In this document: positions 12,226-24,074 of the stretch, in pieces | Position numbering within the stretch: position 1 is the first letter of the stretch | Layout of the letters: every line of letters starts with the position of its first letter | Assembly (NCBI GenBank): GCA_019671135.1 | Contig: JAHRHY010000008.1 | Span: 186,001 to 250,000 of the forward strand | DNA from: Linnemannia hyalina | Taxonomy: Eukaryota > Mortierellomycota > Mortierellomycetes > Mortierellales > Mortierellaceae | Direction: 5' to 3' | Length of the DNA stretch: 64,000 bases | Made by a program: the position numbers and the translations under genes | The notes under the pieces: generated by a model | Database searches by the model: none | What the model was told of the DNA's origin: nothing | The model's input: only the letters and a program-made list of their open reading frames with translations

Positions 12226-15180
12226 CTTCGCGTGTTATTGGGCCGGGGAACGGATTGGCGAGTAAGCGGTGGATGGGACAGGCAAGAAACCTCTCGGTAA
12301 AAAAGGAACGGGTGAGAAAAAAAAAGGTGTGAAAAAGAAGATTGTTGTCCGCAAATAGATAGATCTGCTTGTGGTGAAGGGAAAGGTGGAGGGAAGGAAG
12401 GGTAAGAGTTGAGGTCAATTGAGAGTGAGAGAGAGAGAGAGAGAGAAAGGGAAGTGGTGTGTGTTACGAGATAGAAGGAAACAGTAAGGGAATATGGTGA
12501 AAGAGTGGAAGGGTGTGTTGGAGAGTGTCGTGGAGAGGTGTGGGAAGTGAGAATAGAAGGGGTGTGGGTATTGAAGAAGAGAAGGAATAGATTAGTGATT
12601 AGATTAGAGTATGGGTAACAGTGTGTGTATAAGTGTATGTGTAGATTTACAGAAAAAGGCAAGCAACAACGAGGATGTAGAAAAGGGTAAAAGGCAATAA
12701 TAATAATAACAACAAAGAAAAAAGGATGTAGTGATGATGAAAAAGAAAAGAAAGGTGTGGATGGAGAACAAGAAAAAAGAAAAGAAAAAGGGGTGGAAAG
12801 GTTGGATCAGACGATGAGGGGAAAGAGGAAGAAGGGTAAACAGGAGAATTGGCGTGAAAGGGATTGGGTAGGGTAAAGAGACAAGAAAAGAGAACAAAGA
12901 AAAACAACATAATATATGTGGGCCATGGGTAGCGGCAATGGTACCCATGGTACCTTAGGCCAATGCCATGCTGTTCAATGGTCTCTCGTGCAATCTTTAT
13001 CTGTATTTCACTGTCTCCTTCTGTCGATTTTTTCACGACCAGGCAAGGCAGCCCAGAAGCAAAAAAACTTATTAAAAGAAACGGGAGGAATATCATGCTC
13101 AGGCGCCCATCTTTTCTTTCTCTCTATCTCGCACTTCCTCGCGAAACCTTTCTTGTCTTTCCTCTTGGCACTCCTTCATGACTTTGCTATCTCGACTCTT
13201 TTCGAGGTGTGGATCCATACCCATATAATTAACCATCGCTGAGGCTATCGAACAACAAAATACACTGTGTGGAAAACAAAACAAAAACAACAAGGAAAAA
13301 TCTTCAGGCACAACATCGCATTCACAATGGCCAGATCCTAACCCAATCCAACCCAATCTGGGAAGGAAGCATTGGGCAACCAGCAGCATTACAAAGAAAA
13401 AAGAAAACGAAAGAAAAGGACCCCGATACCATGACCTCCACGTGGTGTGAGTGAACAGCCTCTTTTTCCTGATACCCAGCATGACTCTCCTGCCCAATGG
13501 GTCATCATGGTCTTTGTTTTGTTTTTTCCTCTCCCGTTTTTCTCTTCTTTCGGATTGCTTTTTCAAGGGGACAAAGAGAACCTTTTCTTTCGTTCTGATC
13601 GGACAAAAGAGCGATTCGCGTATGCGTGTATGCGTTATGTGTATGCGTGTGGAAGGGGATGTGGGAGAGTGAGGGGAGTTGGACAGCGGACCACTGAGAG
13701 GCGATGAAAAAAAACAAACAAAGCAGCAAAAGCAAAGGGCGAGATAGAGACATGCATGTAAACCATGCCATTTTGCCCGCAACCCCTCCTTTACCATCTG
13801 CGCGCAGGAAAGAGAAAATTGTCGGACAATCTTTCTTGCCCATGCAAAGAATATAAAAAGGGAGAGGAACCACGATGATGATCGATAACCATGCCATTGT
13901 TGACCCGCAAGGTTTGGGAGGAGTCCAATGGTTGTTGAATTTAAAAAAATGATGGGTGCGGGAAAGGCGATGTGTGTTTTTTTTATGGCGACAAGGGTAT
14001 CCAAGGAAACCCCAGGGTTGATCTGAGGAGAAGCACAGGCAGGGGTTTGGAGTGTGTCGGAAAGAATGTCATGAGAACAAGAAGACGACAGATGTGGTTG
14101 AGGAAAGGATGGCGTGCGTCGTTGAGTAGAGAGGGGGTGGATGTGCAGATGTCGGCGCCTTTGGGGGCGGGACAAGGAGAGAGATATAATAGAAACGCAG
14201 GGGTCTTGGCAGGTGAAGTGATGTAGGGGGAAGAGGAGAGGCGAGCGAGCAAGGTATGAGACGACGGGATGGAGAGTGAAAAATGACTGAGAATGGGGCA
14301 GCCGAGATCACATCGAGTCACTTGGCCCATGGGCCCAATGGTCACGATGACAGACTGGGAAGGCAAGTGAGAAAAAAACAGACTCGAACGGGATGGTGAT
14401 AGGGATGGTGATGGGTGGAGGAAGGAAGTTATAAAGATGGGAGGACGGGAAGGATGAAAAGGAGGAAAGGGAGTAGAGGGCGATTCTTACCGTAATCAAC
14501 TGTGATGGCTTTTAATCCGTGACCAACAAGAAAAAAAGGGTGAGGTCGTCGGGAAGAAAAGGCACAAAGAGGGTGGAGAGTGGGACGGGAAGAGAGACGA
14601 TGGGACTGGGTGAATGGGAAGGTGCGTGTGTATGCTGGGATGGACGGGACAAGGGACAGGGTGCTGGTAAAAAATATATAAAAGGGAGCGAGGGATTCGT
14701 TTTTTGCCGCTTCTTTTTTTTTTCTTTCGTTTTCTTTTATGGTCGTTGAATTGTTGACAGATCAATGGGTCGTTACTTGATGTCGAGAGAGTGATTGTCG
14801 TTACAGAGGGTGAATGGGTTGAGTGAGTGTATGTTGGAGTTGTTGTTGCTGTTATCCTGTAGTAGGCTGGGCTGGGTCGTTAAGTCGAGTGTGAATGAAT
14901 GATGGGGAGAGAAAGAGAGAAGAGAGGTGTGTATATAAGAGGATGTCGTTAAGAAAGGAAGGAATCGTTAAAGAGGGGGAGGGGAATGGGGGAATGGGGA
15001 TGGAGGGGAGGGGAAAGAGGGATGGTCGTTAAAGTGTGAAAGAAGAAAGAGGGATGATGAATGAAAACAGAGTAAGAAAAAAATAATAATAAACAAAAAA
15101 GGTCGTCGGGGAAGCGAGCGAGGGGGGCAACTCAAGTGAAGCCAGAGGCAAGGGCAGGCAGAGACAGAGACAGTAGGACC
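12226..15180 (-). other. Long pyrimidine-rich upstream region of the CEP120-like gene
   Basis: About 3 kb with no supported gene. The coding (minus) strand is dominated by C/T blocks, for example the complements of 12300-12500, 14200-14480 and 14900-15060, as is common in fungal promoters and leaders, though long here. A good donor (complement of CTTAC at 14486-14490, reading TTACG|GTAAG) suggests a 5' untranslated exon could splice towards the coding exon at 12225. Long open frames such as the 358-codon one at 13099-14175 look like compositional artefacts. Confidence 0.4.
14769..15032. promoter_or_regulatory. Cluster of seven (G/A)TCGTTA(A/C) motifs
   Basis: GTCGTTAC at 14769 and 14797, GTCGTTAA at 14876, 14945 and 15025, ATCGTTAA at 14964, and a near match GTCGTTGA at 14742 all lie in the same orientation within about 290 bp. 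Seven 8-mers of this kind is far above chance in a stretch this short. It lies about 2.5 kb upstream of the CEP120 start codon. A transcription-factor array is inference; the binding factor is not known. Confidence 0.45.
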
Positions 15181-18100
15181 TATTCAGTTGTTTGAAGTAG
15201 TGGCAAGAAATATATTAATTGCTGTTATTAATAACCCACTTGGCAGCTGCCAGCTGCTCGCTGCTGTTCGCATGCAGGTGAATCGTTGCATGAAAACGAA
15301 AGTGAAAAAAGGATGATTATGATGAGCTGGCACTTGCTCGGAAGGGTGAAGTGCGCCCATCCAACGGACATGGTGGTGTGTACCTCTCTTGTTCACAAAC
15401 AAAGCGCACAGTCGACAAAATAAAATTAATAACTGACCGTTGCCCTATCACCATCACCTATCACTCATCACTGTGACAATTAGATTGCATCAAGACATTT
15501 GACAATCGCCACCACCATCAACTATGAATGAACACCTTTCATGAAGGGATAGCTTCTTCTTCACCCTTCTTCGCATTCCTTTCTAGTTGTTGTTGTTGCT
15601 ATCTAAACAACCACTCTGTGGTTGTTGTTCTTGTTGTCGCTGCAGTTGTTTTTGTCTTTTTTTTTTTTTTTTTTTTTTTTCACTCTCAATCAGGGCTCTT
15701 GTCATTTGTTTGGCCTCAGAGTAATAACCAACCTTTCTGCTCTCATCCAAACCCATCACATCCATATCATCCAACCCATCCTCCTTCTCTTTCCCCACTT
15801 TCACCCCCTCCTGACCGACCCCCTTTCCACCCAACTCTGGAACTGACTATCGCATCATCCCCCGTTGTTGCAGGCCCAAACAACAACACCAATAACAAAA
15901 AATATTCAGCGAGGATGACCGCACCTCCGACACCAAAACACACAAACACACAAAAAACTACGCCGGATGGCTAAGGTACATCAGCCAGTGAGAGAGAAAG
16001 AAGGAGAGATCGCATAAAAAAGAAACCATGGCTCTCATATACTTCTTTTTCTCTCTCTGATCTTCCTCCATAAAAAAAGTATGGACACACATCTCCGACT
16101 GACCAAAACCCTCTCACACTTCTCCTTCCTCCGTATTGCCCTTCTTCCTCTTTTGTGGGCGTTCGTGTCTTGTGCCAGAGCGAGCATAGAACAACGGATT
16201 CCCTTTTCCTCCTTGCTTGGTCATCCAATCCTCTCCGTCTATTATTTCAACCCTCCTTCCTCGTCACGCTCCTGTTTTGCAACATAACAACAATAGTAAC
16301 CTCTGACGGTCTTCAAACAGTCGCCATTTTGGCTTCGTATATGTGTTCATCCGTAATGTGAGTGTGTGTGTGTGTGTATGGTCAGATGGAACTCTTGAAC
16401 TTGAGAGCCATACACCTCGCCTCCTGAATATGAGAATAAATAGTTGTACCATATGGGGGGATGTTGTAACAAAGAAGGTAAGGGTCGCAGCCAGGGGAGC
16501 AATTAAAAAAAGGGAGCAGGGTGTGAGGGGTTGTGAATCAAATTTGGCAACAATGCGTTTGACAATGACAGTTGTTATAGACAGGGGAAAGGAAGAGGCA
16601 GAAAGTGGTGTCGGAGGGGCATGCAAGGGGGTGTATGTATATGTGTCCTGTTACATTTTTCGGAATAAAACAAGTGTAGAAGGTAAAGCAGGCCCATTGC
16701 CCTTTTTTACTCGTTACTTCCTCGGGTTTGTTCCATGCATCCCGTCCCATCCTATAAAAACGCTAATGCCTGCATCCATGCATAACCATGACAAACTCCA
16801 AAGTAAAAATTTTGGGCGAAATGCTTAATGACAATGGCGCCACCGATCTTTTGTTCAGCTTCCCTATCCTCCCTTCTTCCCCTCGATCTCTCGAACACAA
16901 AATCACCCCTGCCCCTGTCCTCCATCCTAAAACCCCAAACAAAAAGGCGTGCCGCGTGAACATGTCGCCACTTCTTTTTCGCTATCTCTTTTTTTTTTCA
17001 TTGCTTTGCAATGCCTCCTCTCGCGTTTTGTATCAGAAGGAGATGCGCGATTCAAAAGTGAACACAGTGATGGTGGTTTTGCGACAAGGACGAGGTGGAG
17101 GGGTCCGAGAGGGAAAATCTAATTAATGACCATGGAGACTTGATCACCTTTTGCTTAACCCCCAACACCAAAACCCACTTTCGTTGCCCTGAAGAAAGTG
17201 TGAGGTGTTCGAGTCCCCCTTTCTCTTCCGTTGGATCAAGTCTCTTTTTCTCGACATTCTCCTAATGTCCAAGAGCCCCCCTCCTCCTATCCTGTAGGGA
17301 GGTTCAGTCGTTATGTAGATGATACTTTGTAAGGGTGCTAGATCCTTCATGCATGTTGTCCCCTGTCCTGTCCCCTATCCCCTGCGTTTGCAGCTCTGTG
17401 TTGCTCTCTTTCTCTGTTAGAGCGAACCACACCACTTTTCTCCTATCTATACCCGGCTATAATATCTTGACAATTGACAAAAAACAAAATGACAGAGGAC
17501 CCACCTGCAAAAAAAAATTGTACAAGATTAGATGGCGGAAGAAAGAAATGTTGTCTGTTGGTTGTGGATGAAAAAAAAAGTATGAAAAAGTGACTACGAA
17601 TTACTCAAATACAAACAAAATGTGCTGGAGAAAAGTAAAGTAGTGAGAGAATGAAAAAAAGGGTTAGAGAAAAAAAAAAGTAAGGAAGCAGTGAGAGGAA
17701 AACAGAAAAGGCTAATGGTTAAAGAAAAAGGAAAGAGAAAGAGAGGGAGCAAAAAAAGAAACTCGCGCACTCCCAGAAAATATACTTGAAAAATGGGCAT
17801 CGCCTTTGCATTCGATGTGGTTGTTGTTTGTTGTTTATTGTCCCTGTCCTTGAGTTCTTGTGCCGTGCCTTGCCAAGACCATGATGGATGATGGCTCAAA
17901 TTTTCTGTTGTTTGTTTGAGCGGGACTGAACAGCGCTAGTCGTGGTCATCATGGCGGAAACAAGGTACAATGCTATAACCCTTTCTCTGCATTCTGTAAC
18001 ACATTCTCCGAGTTTACAATTGCTATTGCAATTGAGAAAAGCAAGGAGGTAGAGGAGTGATTTTTGCCTTGTTTTTCAGGAACAAGGCAAACAGCAATAA

Positions 18101-18996
18101 GCGTCGAAACTCACTCCTGCTTTCCCATCCCCATACTCCATACTGCGGTAGATCCCCCTCCCTCATCAGTCTATCACCCACAAAAAAAGTGCTCGATCCT
18201 CTCTTTTGCCCAAACCATGCCCATCCGAATTATGTCATCCGAAGGCATCAACAACAACAACAATAACAACAAAAAATAAGGTTCACATTCGATCGCACTC
18301 AACTTTTTTCACTTTGTGGCGTAGAATATCAATAATATTCACATGCTGTGATCGTTCATTTCTCTTGTGCCGATGCCCTTTTGCCCCCACCCACAACTAC
18401 CACGCTACATTTTTTTTAAAACTTCATTGCTTTGCACCTGAATAAAAAGGTTAACTTGTTGGCCTGTGGGTTGATCAAAGTGAAAGACTCCTCCATCCAC
18501 ACCCGTGCACATATGCAAAGTGACATCGTCTCGATCCCTGTTTTGTTTCGCCGCATTCTTCTCCTATCCTTCCCCGGTGCTTCTGTCCTGGTCGTACCTG
18601 ACATGTTTTGTGGGGGTGGGGGGTGAAGGCCGACCATTCTCATATTCATGTGTCAAAAAAACAACTCCCACTGTAAGAACACGCCGAGGTTGTTATGTTT
18701 GTTTCCATGTGGGAAGGTGTTGTTCACTTCACCACGTTCCACGTGCCGAAGGAAGTCTCTCTCGTGCTACAGGATCCAAGAAAGATATTAGATCAAGACA
18801 GGTGCCACCAACACGTCTCATACGCAGATCACAGATCATTGAATGAAAATCGGTACCTGAGACCAATACACGTTCTTCTACTTGATCAATCAATAAATAC
18901 AAACAATAAAATGTTACCAAAAACTATGATACATCTATTCATTGCTACATGTTTACGTTGACTCTAGACCTTAGGACTTTGTTCTGTCGAGCACAC
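15181..18996. other. Intergenic region, no gene seen
   Basis: About 3.8 kb of A/T-rich and C/T-rich sequence with homopolymers (for example the T tract at about 15658-15680) and a TG repeat near 16360-16380. None of the short open frames has a recognisable domain, a convincing signal peptide or splice partners. A GTTCGAGTCC string near 17208 resembles a tRNA B box, but no cloverleaf can be built around it. Confidence 0.5.
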
Positions 18997-19708
18997 TCAG
19001 CTTCTCGAACGACGAGATCGTCGCCTCTTCCAGCGAAGCCATCTTCTCAAGATGTATCCAAAGCGTCCCCAGTCCCTAGTCGGCTGTGAAGAACGCGTGC
19101 TTCTCTTCTGCTCCGTGACCGTTACCGTGACCTCCTGCACGATCATCTTTTCCTGGTTGTCTCGGAGAGTGTTCCTGTCGTCTCTGTTATTGCTGTTGTT
19201 GCTGTTGTCGCTGTTGTTGCTGTTGTCGCTGTTGTTGCTATTGTCGACGCTGTTGATGCTGCTGCTCTAGTTGCAGAGAGAATGGTCACATCGACAAAAT
19301 CCAAGATGACTGGCTAAGGGAACATCCACGCCGCCGAATCACCATCACTCTCCCTTTCAACACTCTCCTCCATTGCACTATGGCCATCCGTACTAATTGA
19401 AAGAATGAAATCAAAAGAACTCATCTTCTGCTAGACTTCCTCCTCCTCCTCTTCGACCGGCATGCCCATCCCACCAAAGCACCCTCAAAGCCGTTAATTT
19501 CGTCCGCATCTATCGACGGCGCTGAGAAAACCAGGTCAGACATCGTCTCCATCGCTGAATTTGAGTTACTGATGCTGCTGCCCTCCCCCTCTCCGGACCC
19601 AGCGGCGTTGGCGAAAGAAATTCGGTCCAATAAAAAGTCCTCATCAGCGGGCGCTGGCGTAATATCTCCCGAGTGCTTGAAGAAACCGACGGCAGATCGC
19701 CGACTTGT
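18997..19708 (-). other. Possible spliced gene or gene remnant
   Basis: Two minus-strand open segments look protein-like. Segment A (19708-19421, 95 codons) follows an acceptor-like CTAG, is acidic and Ser-rich, and ends in a Lys/Arg cluster. Segment B (19266-18997, 89 codons) follows a good acceptor (pyrimidines then CTAG), starts with a Ser/Asn/Asp repeat from CAACAACAGCGA-type DNA at about 19185-19262, continues through 'EKMIVQEVTVTVTEQKRS' and ends with a strongly basic tail and a TGA. I could not find one set of introns linking A and B without a stop. It may be an unusual spliced gene, a decayed gene, or two separate fragments. No family is recognised. Confidence 0.3.
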
Positions 19709-20113
19709 CTAGTCAGGTTGAACTTTCTTTGAGGTGTCTTCGTTCACAATGCGTCAAATGACGTACCTGTTATTAGCAAGATACAACGTTACAAGTTGTT
19801 GATGAAAGAAGGGAACAGAATGAAAGAGAAACGAAATGAGAAACAAAAGGAAGCAAAAGGCAGCGGAGTAATAAGGAATCTAGCATACATGACACCAACC
19901 CCTCTAACAAAAAAATGAATGAACAAACATCGGCAAGTCAAACTACGTCTTTATAAACAGTAAGTTTTCGGCTTATTCAAATGAGAAAAATGCGATGCCA
20001 TGTTCTATTGTTTGTTGTAGTTTTGTTGCATGTTCGTTACTAATAAAATAAAAAATTCGTTACTCATTGCCACGTCCGTTCCACCTCCACCTCTACGCCT
20101 CTCAACCAAGAAT
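19709..20113. other. Intergenic region, no gene seen
   Basis: About 400 bp between the uncertain fragment and the end of the NADH dehydrogenase gene. A CTAAT-like branch site followed by ACAG on the minus strand near 19765-19780 could be an acceptor for an upstream exon of the fragment at 18997-19708, but no donor exon was found. Confidence 0.4.
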
Positions 20114-22480
20114 CTAACCCTCGCGCTCTGCGTTCATGAGCCGCTTCCTCCGATCATACTCCTGGAACGACGACACATCCCGTCCAAACACCCAAGTCAT
20201 GAACCAATACATCGGGATAATCATCTTGTTCCTCATCGACACACTCATTGTCAAATACGAACTCCTCCAGAACACCCATGCCAATGTACCGGACTCCTTG
20301 GCGTTCTCGTTGATCTTTGTCATGTCCACCACGGCCTCCCAGTTGCCAATATAGGCCATCGATCCCAAATTCTTGAACGAGAAGGGAGCGGTGACATCGG
20401 CGAACGATTTCTCGGGTTGTTTGGCCAGTTTGTTGAGGGCCTTGCGGAGGTAGATTGCTTGTTGGTTTGCAACCTGCGCTGTTTGTGGCAACTCGTGGTC
20501 TATTTTGTCATAGTAGAGTAAAAGAGAAAAGGTTAGCGATTGTTTAGGATAGTGTTGAAGCACATCCAGAAGAAGAGAAAGAAAAGACGACATACCTTTT
20601 ATGGTAGCGCAGTCGCCGAGGGCATAGACGTTAGGAATGACCTTGCCCTCGTTATCAAGAACGCGGAGGTAAGGATCTGTCATGATCCTCTTAGACTTTG
20701 ACTTCAAGACCCTGTTCTCCAACGAAGCCGTCATAGGATTCTCAGTCAGACCAGTCGACCAGACCAAACATCCAAAGGGGATCTGCTTGCCATCCTTCAA
20801 CACCAACTTACCATCCTCGACCCGCTCCACCACGGTTCCCGTCCGGACCTCAATCCCCGACCGCTTGAACTTTGTCATACAGTACTCGGACAGCGACTTG
20901 TCAAAGCTGGCCAGGATCGTAGGCGCGACGTCGTAGACAGCCAGCGTGACATGGTTCATTAATCCAGGAAAGAGTCTTGAACAATCCTCACGGATGAAAT
21001 CATGCAACTCGGACGAGAATTCAACTCCTGTGGGTCCACCACCGACGACAGCGAAATGCAAGAGCCCGTTCCTTTCCTCGTCTGAGCGCGACATCTCAGC
21101 ACGCTCAAAGCACTCCAAAACTCTGGAACGGATTTTGCGAGCATCCGAGACTTCTTTCAAGAAGAAGGCATGTTCCTTGACACCGGGGATATTGAACGTG
21201 TTGGAGTACGAGCCGACAGCAATGATGAGGTGATCATAGTGGAGAGAGAGTTGGTTCTTTTGGTTGCTGGTGATTTGTTGTAGAGTATGGGTGACAGGGT
21301 CGGTGACGTGGGTTGCGGGGACGGTGGAGAGGTTGAGGGTGCAGTCGACTTTGGACTTTTCGAAATTGACGGTGTCGCACCAGGCCTGGTGGTACTCCAC
21401 GTTTCTTGTGTATCCTCTGACGGGCTCTGTGATGCATCTGAACTCCAGAGTACCGACAGATGTGCTTGCCAGGAGTGGCGTGAACAAGAAATGGTTACTA
21501 TTGGAGGGAGAGTGCAAGGAACGAGAAAGGGGGTCAGGGAACTGGTGTTTGTGTTGGTTTAGATAGTATTTGAGCCCCGACTATGTTCGACGTCAAGAAG
21601 TGAAATGGTAGTCAAGCTGCGCAAGTATCAAACTAGGACTTTCCGAGCAGGTCGGGGGTAATAAATAGATAGATAGACAATACGAAGCCCTCTTTGTTCC
21701 GTAGAAAACACATAAACAGGTTGACAAGAATGGTGCAATGGTGCAATACTGTAAAACAAACGTCATGCACCACGTTGTTTCTCTTTTCTCTCTCTTTGAC
21801 CCCGCAATAAATGAGGTTACTAATACAAAGCGTAGTACAAGCACGTTGTTAAAAGAGGACTTACCGAGGGGAGACGGCTACGACCTGATAGGCATTCTTG
21901 TCCATGTCCCTCAGCAACTTAAACCCGCCCCATCCCGATCCCAGGATCATCACTCGGCCTATTATCATCATTCATCATCCAAGCGTCATAATATTGTAAT
22001 ATTAGTATTTGCATTGGATACTAACACACTGCACAAATGTACTTATCACTCCCTCGCTTCCCACAATGCCCCTTATTTTCTTCCTCATGTTGTTGTTGGT
22101 TACCTTGAGTTTTCCCAACTGAGCGGATACCACGCTGTTGCTGCTGCTGATAGGGGTTCAAGAAATGAGACGTAGAGGAAGTTGACCAGGATCCTCCTGT
22201 GAGCGACAAGGGTGTTGTTGTCATCATTGGTCTCTTTGCTGCTGTTGTAGAGAGGTACTTCCTGGCGACTGATCGACCTGCTAATGACGAGGAAGAAGTG
22301 CAGAGTCCTCGAAGCGAGGAAGGGTCTATGGGTGCATCGGATGAAAGGTAGAGGGAGAGGAAGACAAGGGAGAAGTGTGAGTTAGTTGTTGTTCTTTGTG
22401 GAGAACGAAGATCGTAAAAAGTAAAAGAGTAAGGAGAGACAGTGTTGGGGTTATGTGTACTTACGGCAGAGTGCCGACAT
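20114..22480 (-). CDS. NDE1: Type II (alternative) NADH:ubiquinone oxidoreductase, mitochondrial
   Basis: Five exons: 22480-22465, 22325-22104, 21958-21865, 21497-20596, 20499-20114; total 1620 nt, 539 residues, all junctions GT-AG and in frame. The last intron (20500-20595) is 96 bp and open, so an unspliced reading hides it; removing it restores the family order 'ALGDCATIK' then 'LPQTAQVA'. The first about 80 residues are rich in Ser, Thr and Arg and lack acids, as in a mitochondrial presequence. Nucleotide-binding motifs are 'ILGSGWGG' (about 84-91) and 'VVGGGPTGVE' (about 260-269). No EF-hand is seen. The family oxidises NADH and passes electrons to ubiquinone without pumping protons, bypassing complex I. 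Whether it faces the matrix (NDI1) or the intermembrane space (NDE1) cannot be told from sequence, so the symbol is provisional. Confidence 0.93.
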
Positions 22481-24074
22481 GACTTTTTTGTTGTGTGTGA
22501 GAGTGTGAACAAAAGAAAGAGAGGAAGGGAGAGGATAAGTTGTCCGTAAGATAATAATAGCAAAGGATGCGATGTGGATGTGAATTGATGATGCGGAAAA
22601 GAAAGGAACGAAGAGAAAAGTAAGGACAGATCAGACTCCCTTTTATATGCCCTTTAATGTCCCCAATTTGTGTCCGTGCACGGCATTGATCCCTTTGTCA
22701 ATGGCTTTGTCTATCAGTCGATCCCTCATTTGTGTCTTGTCTTGCACTCATATCTGCAGTCCCTATCGTGTGAGTGCAACCCCAGTCCACCGAGTTGACA
22801 TTTTTTTTATATCAAACACTCTTTCTTTTCTCACTTTCCGAATCGGATGGACAATCATCAAATAAAAAGACGCAAGGTTACGTGAATCGACCTCAACAAA
22901 GGCTACACAAACACACAAACAGGCCATTCCTTTCCTTCTCTTTGATCTTCTGTGTGCTGCGCGTGCGCAAGTGTGTATGAGAACAAAAGGACGAGTGAAA
23001 GAATGAATGAGCCAGTAGCAAAAAAAGATCGGAAATTATTTTTGAATTTCCGCGCTTCCTCTTCCCTCCGCACTCCTGTCCTTTTCTTCACAGACGCACC
23101 CCCTTTCGGAAGACATGTCCATGCAAGCGGCTACAGGCAACGTCACCTTGTTCGGAAACCGTTCCTATCGGCCCTTTTGCTTTCCGCTATACGTCTTTGC
23201 TGTTTTGTCATCGACTCAAAAACCAACAGTTGCTTTTTTTTTTTTTTTCTTTTTCCAAGTACCCTTGCATGCCCACATCAGCTCACCCTCTCACGATTCC
23301 CTCCTCTCCGCCCTCTTTGTTTACTCTCTCCCATCTCTCCCATTCTCCAAGACGCGCCTCTGTTTACGAGCATTAACCAACATTTTTGCTTAATCGTTTT
23401 AGAGTTGAGTCTTTCCAGCCCATCCATGTAACCAAAACCCTCACTCCCCTATCTCTTGACCCCTCCCTCCCATGGCGAATTCAGCCCACCTGACCCTTTT
23501 CTTTGTTAACTGTGCCCAACAAATCTACCCTTGTTCAATTGTGTACGCGGGCAGGAAATAAAAACTATTACGACAGAGCCGATCTCCCCTTTGTCTTCGC
23601 GTATCATATCTTTGACGAGAGACCAAGGATCTAATCAGGCCATTGGCAATTTGTTCGGTAGGAGAGTTGGATACTCACTCTGGGGCATCCCAACAAGTGT
23701 CTAATTGTGGGGGGAGGACCGTATGCTATTATCGTATGGCTTGCTGCGGCATAACATACATCTCACAAACAGCTCGCCTCGCCCTCCCACCGTAATCCAA
23801 AAGCTCACCGTGTTTGCTTCGTATGTGTGTTGTTGTTTTTTTTCCTCGATCTCCACGCTATTTTCTCACACCCCAGGATCTCGAATCAGCTGACCATGCC
23901 CCATCAAAGAGACTTCTCTCAGTACATGTGGAAGGAGGGATCAAAACGATAGCAAGATTGCAAGAACTAGCTGGATTGCGTGTCGTAGGGAATTCCAGGC
24001 AAGGAATGAACGCTGGCCTAAGCATGATGAAAACCTTGTATTTGAAAATGAGTAACTAATAAAAGACATGACTC
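22481..24074. other. Intergenic region, no gene seen
   Basis: Upstream flank of the NADH dehydrogenase gene and 3' flank of the next minus-strand gene. It is mostly C/T-rich on the plus strand with a T tract near 23235-23250. Open frames here are low-complexity and lack support. Confidence 0.5.

Noticed and set aside
13099..14175. 358-codon open frame on the minus strand
   Set aside because: It lies in a C/T-rich block upstream of the CEP120 gene, has low-complexity Ser/Phe/Leu composition with no domain, and lacks codon bias like the real genes.
17140..17230. tRNA-like B box GTTCGAGTCC
   Set aside because: No matching A box, acceptor stem or anticodon arm at the right distance.
19185..19262. 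CAACAACAGCGA-type repeat as a CRISPR-like or satellite array
   Set aside because: It is a short imperfect trinucleotide-type repeat consistent with a Gln- or Asn-coding tract; there are no spacers.
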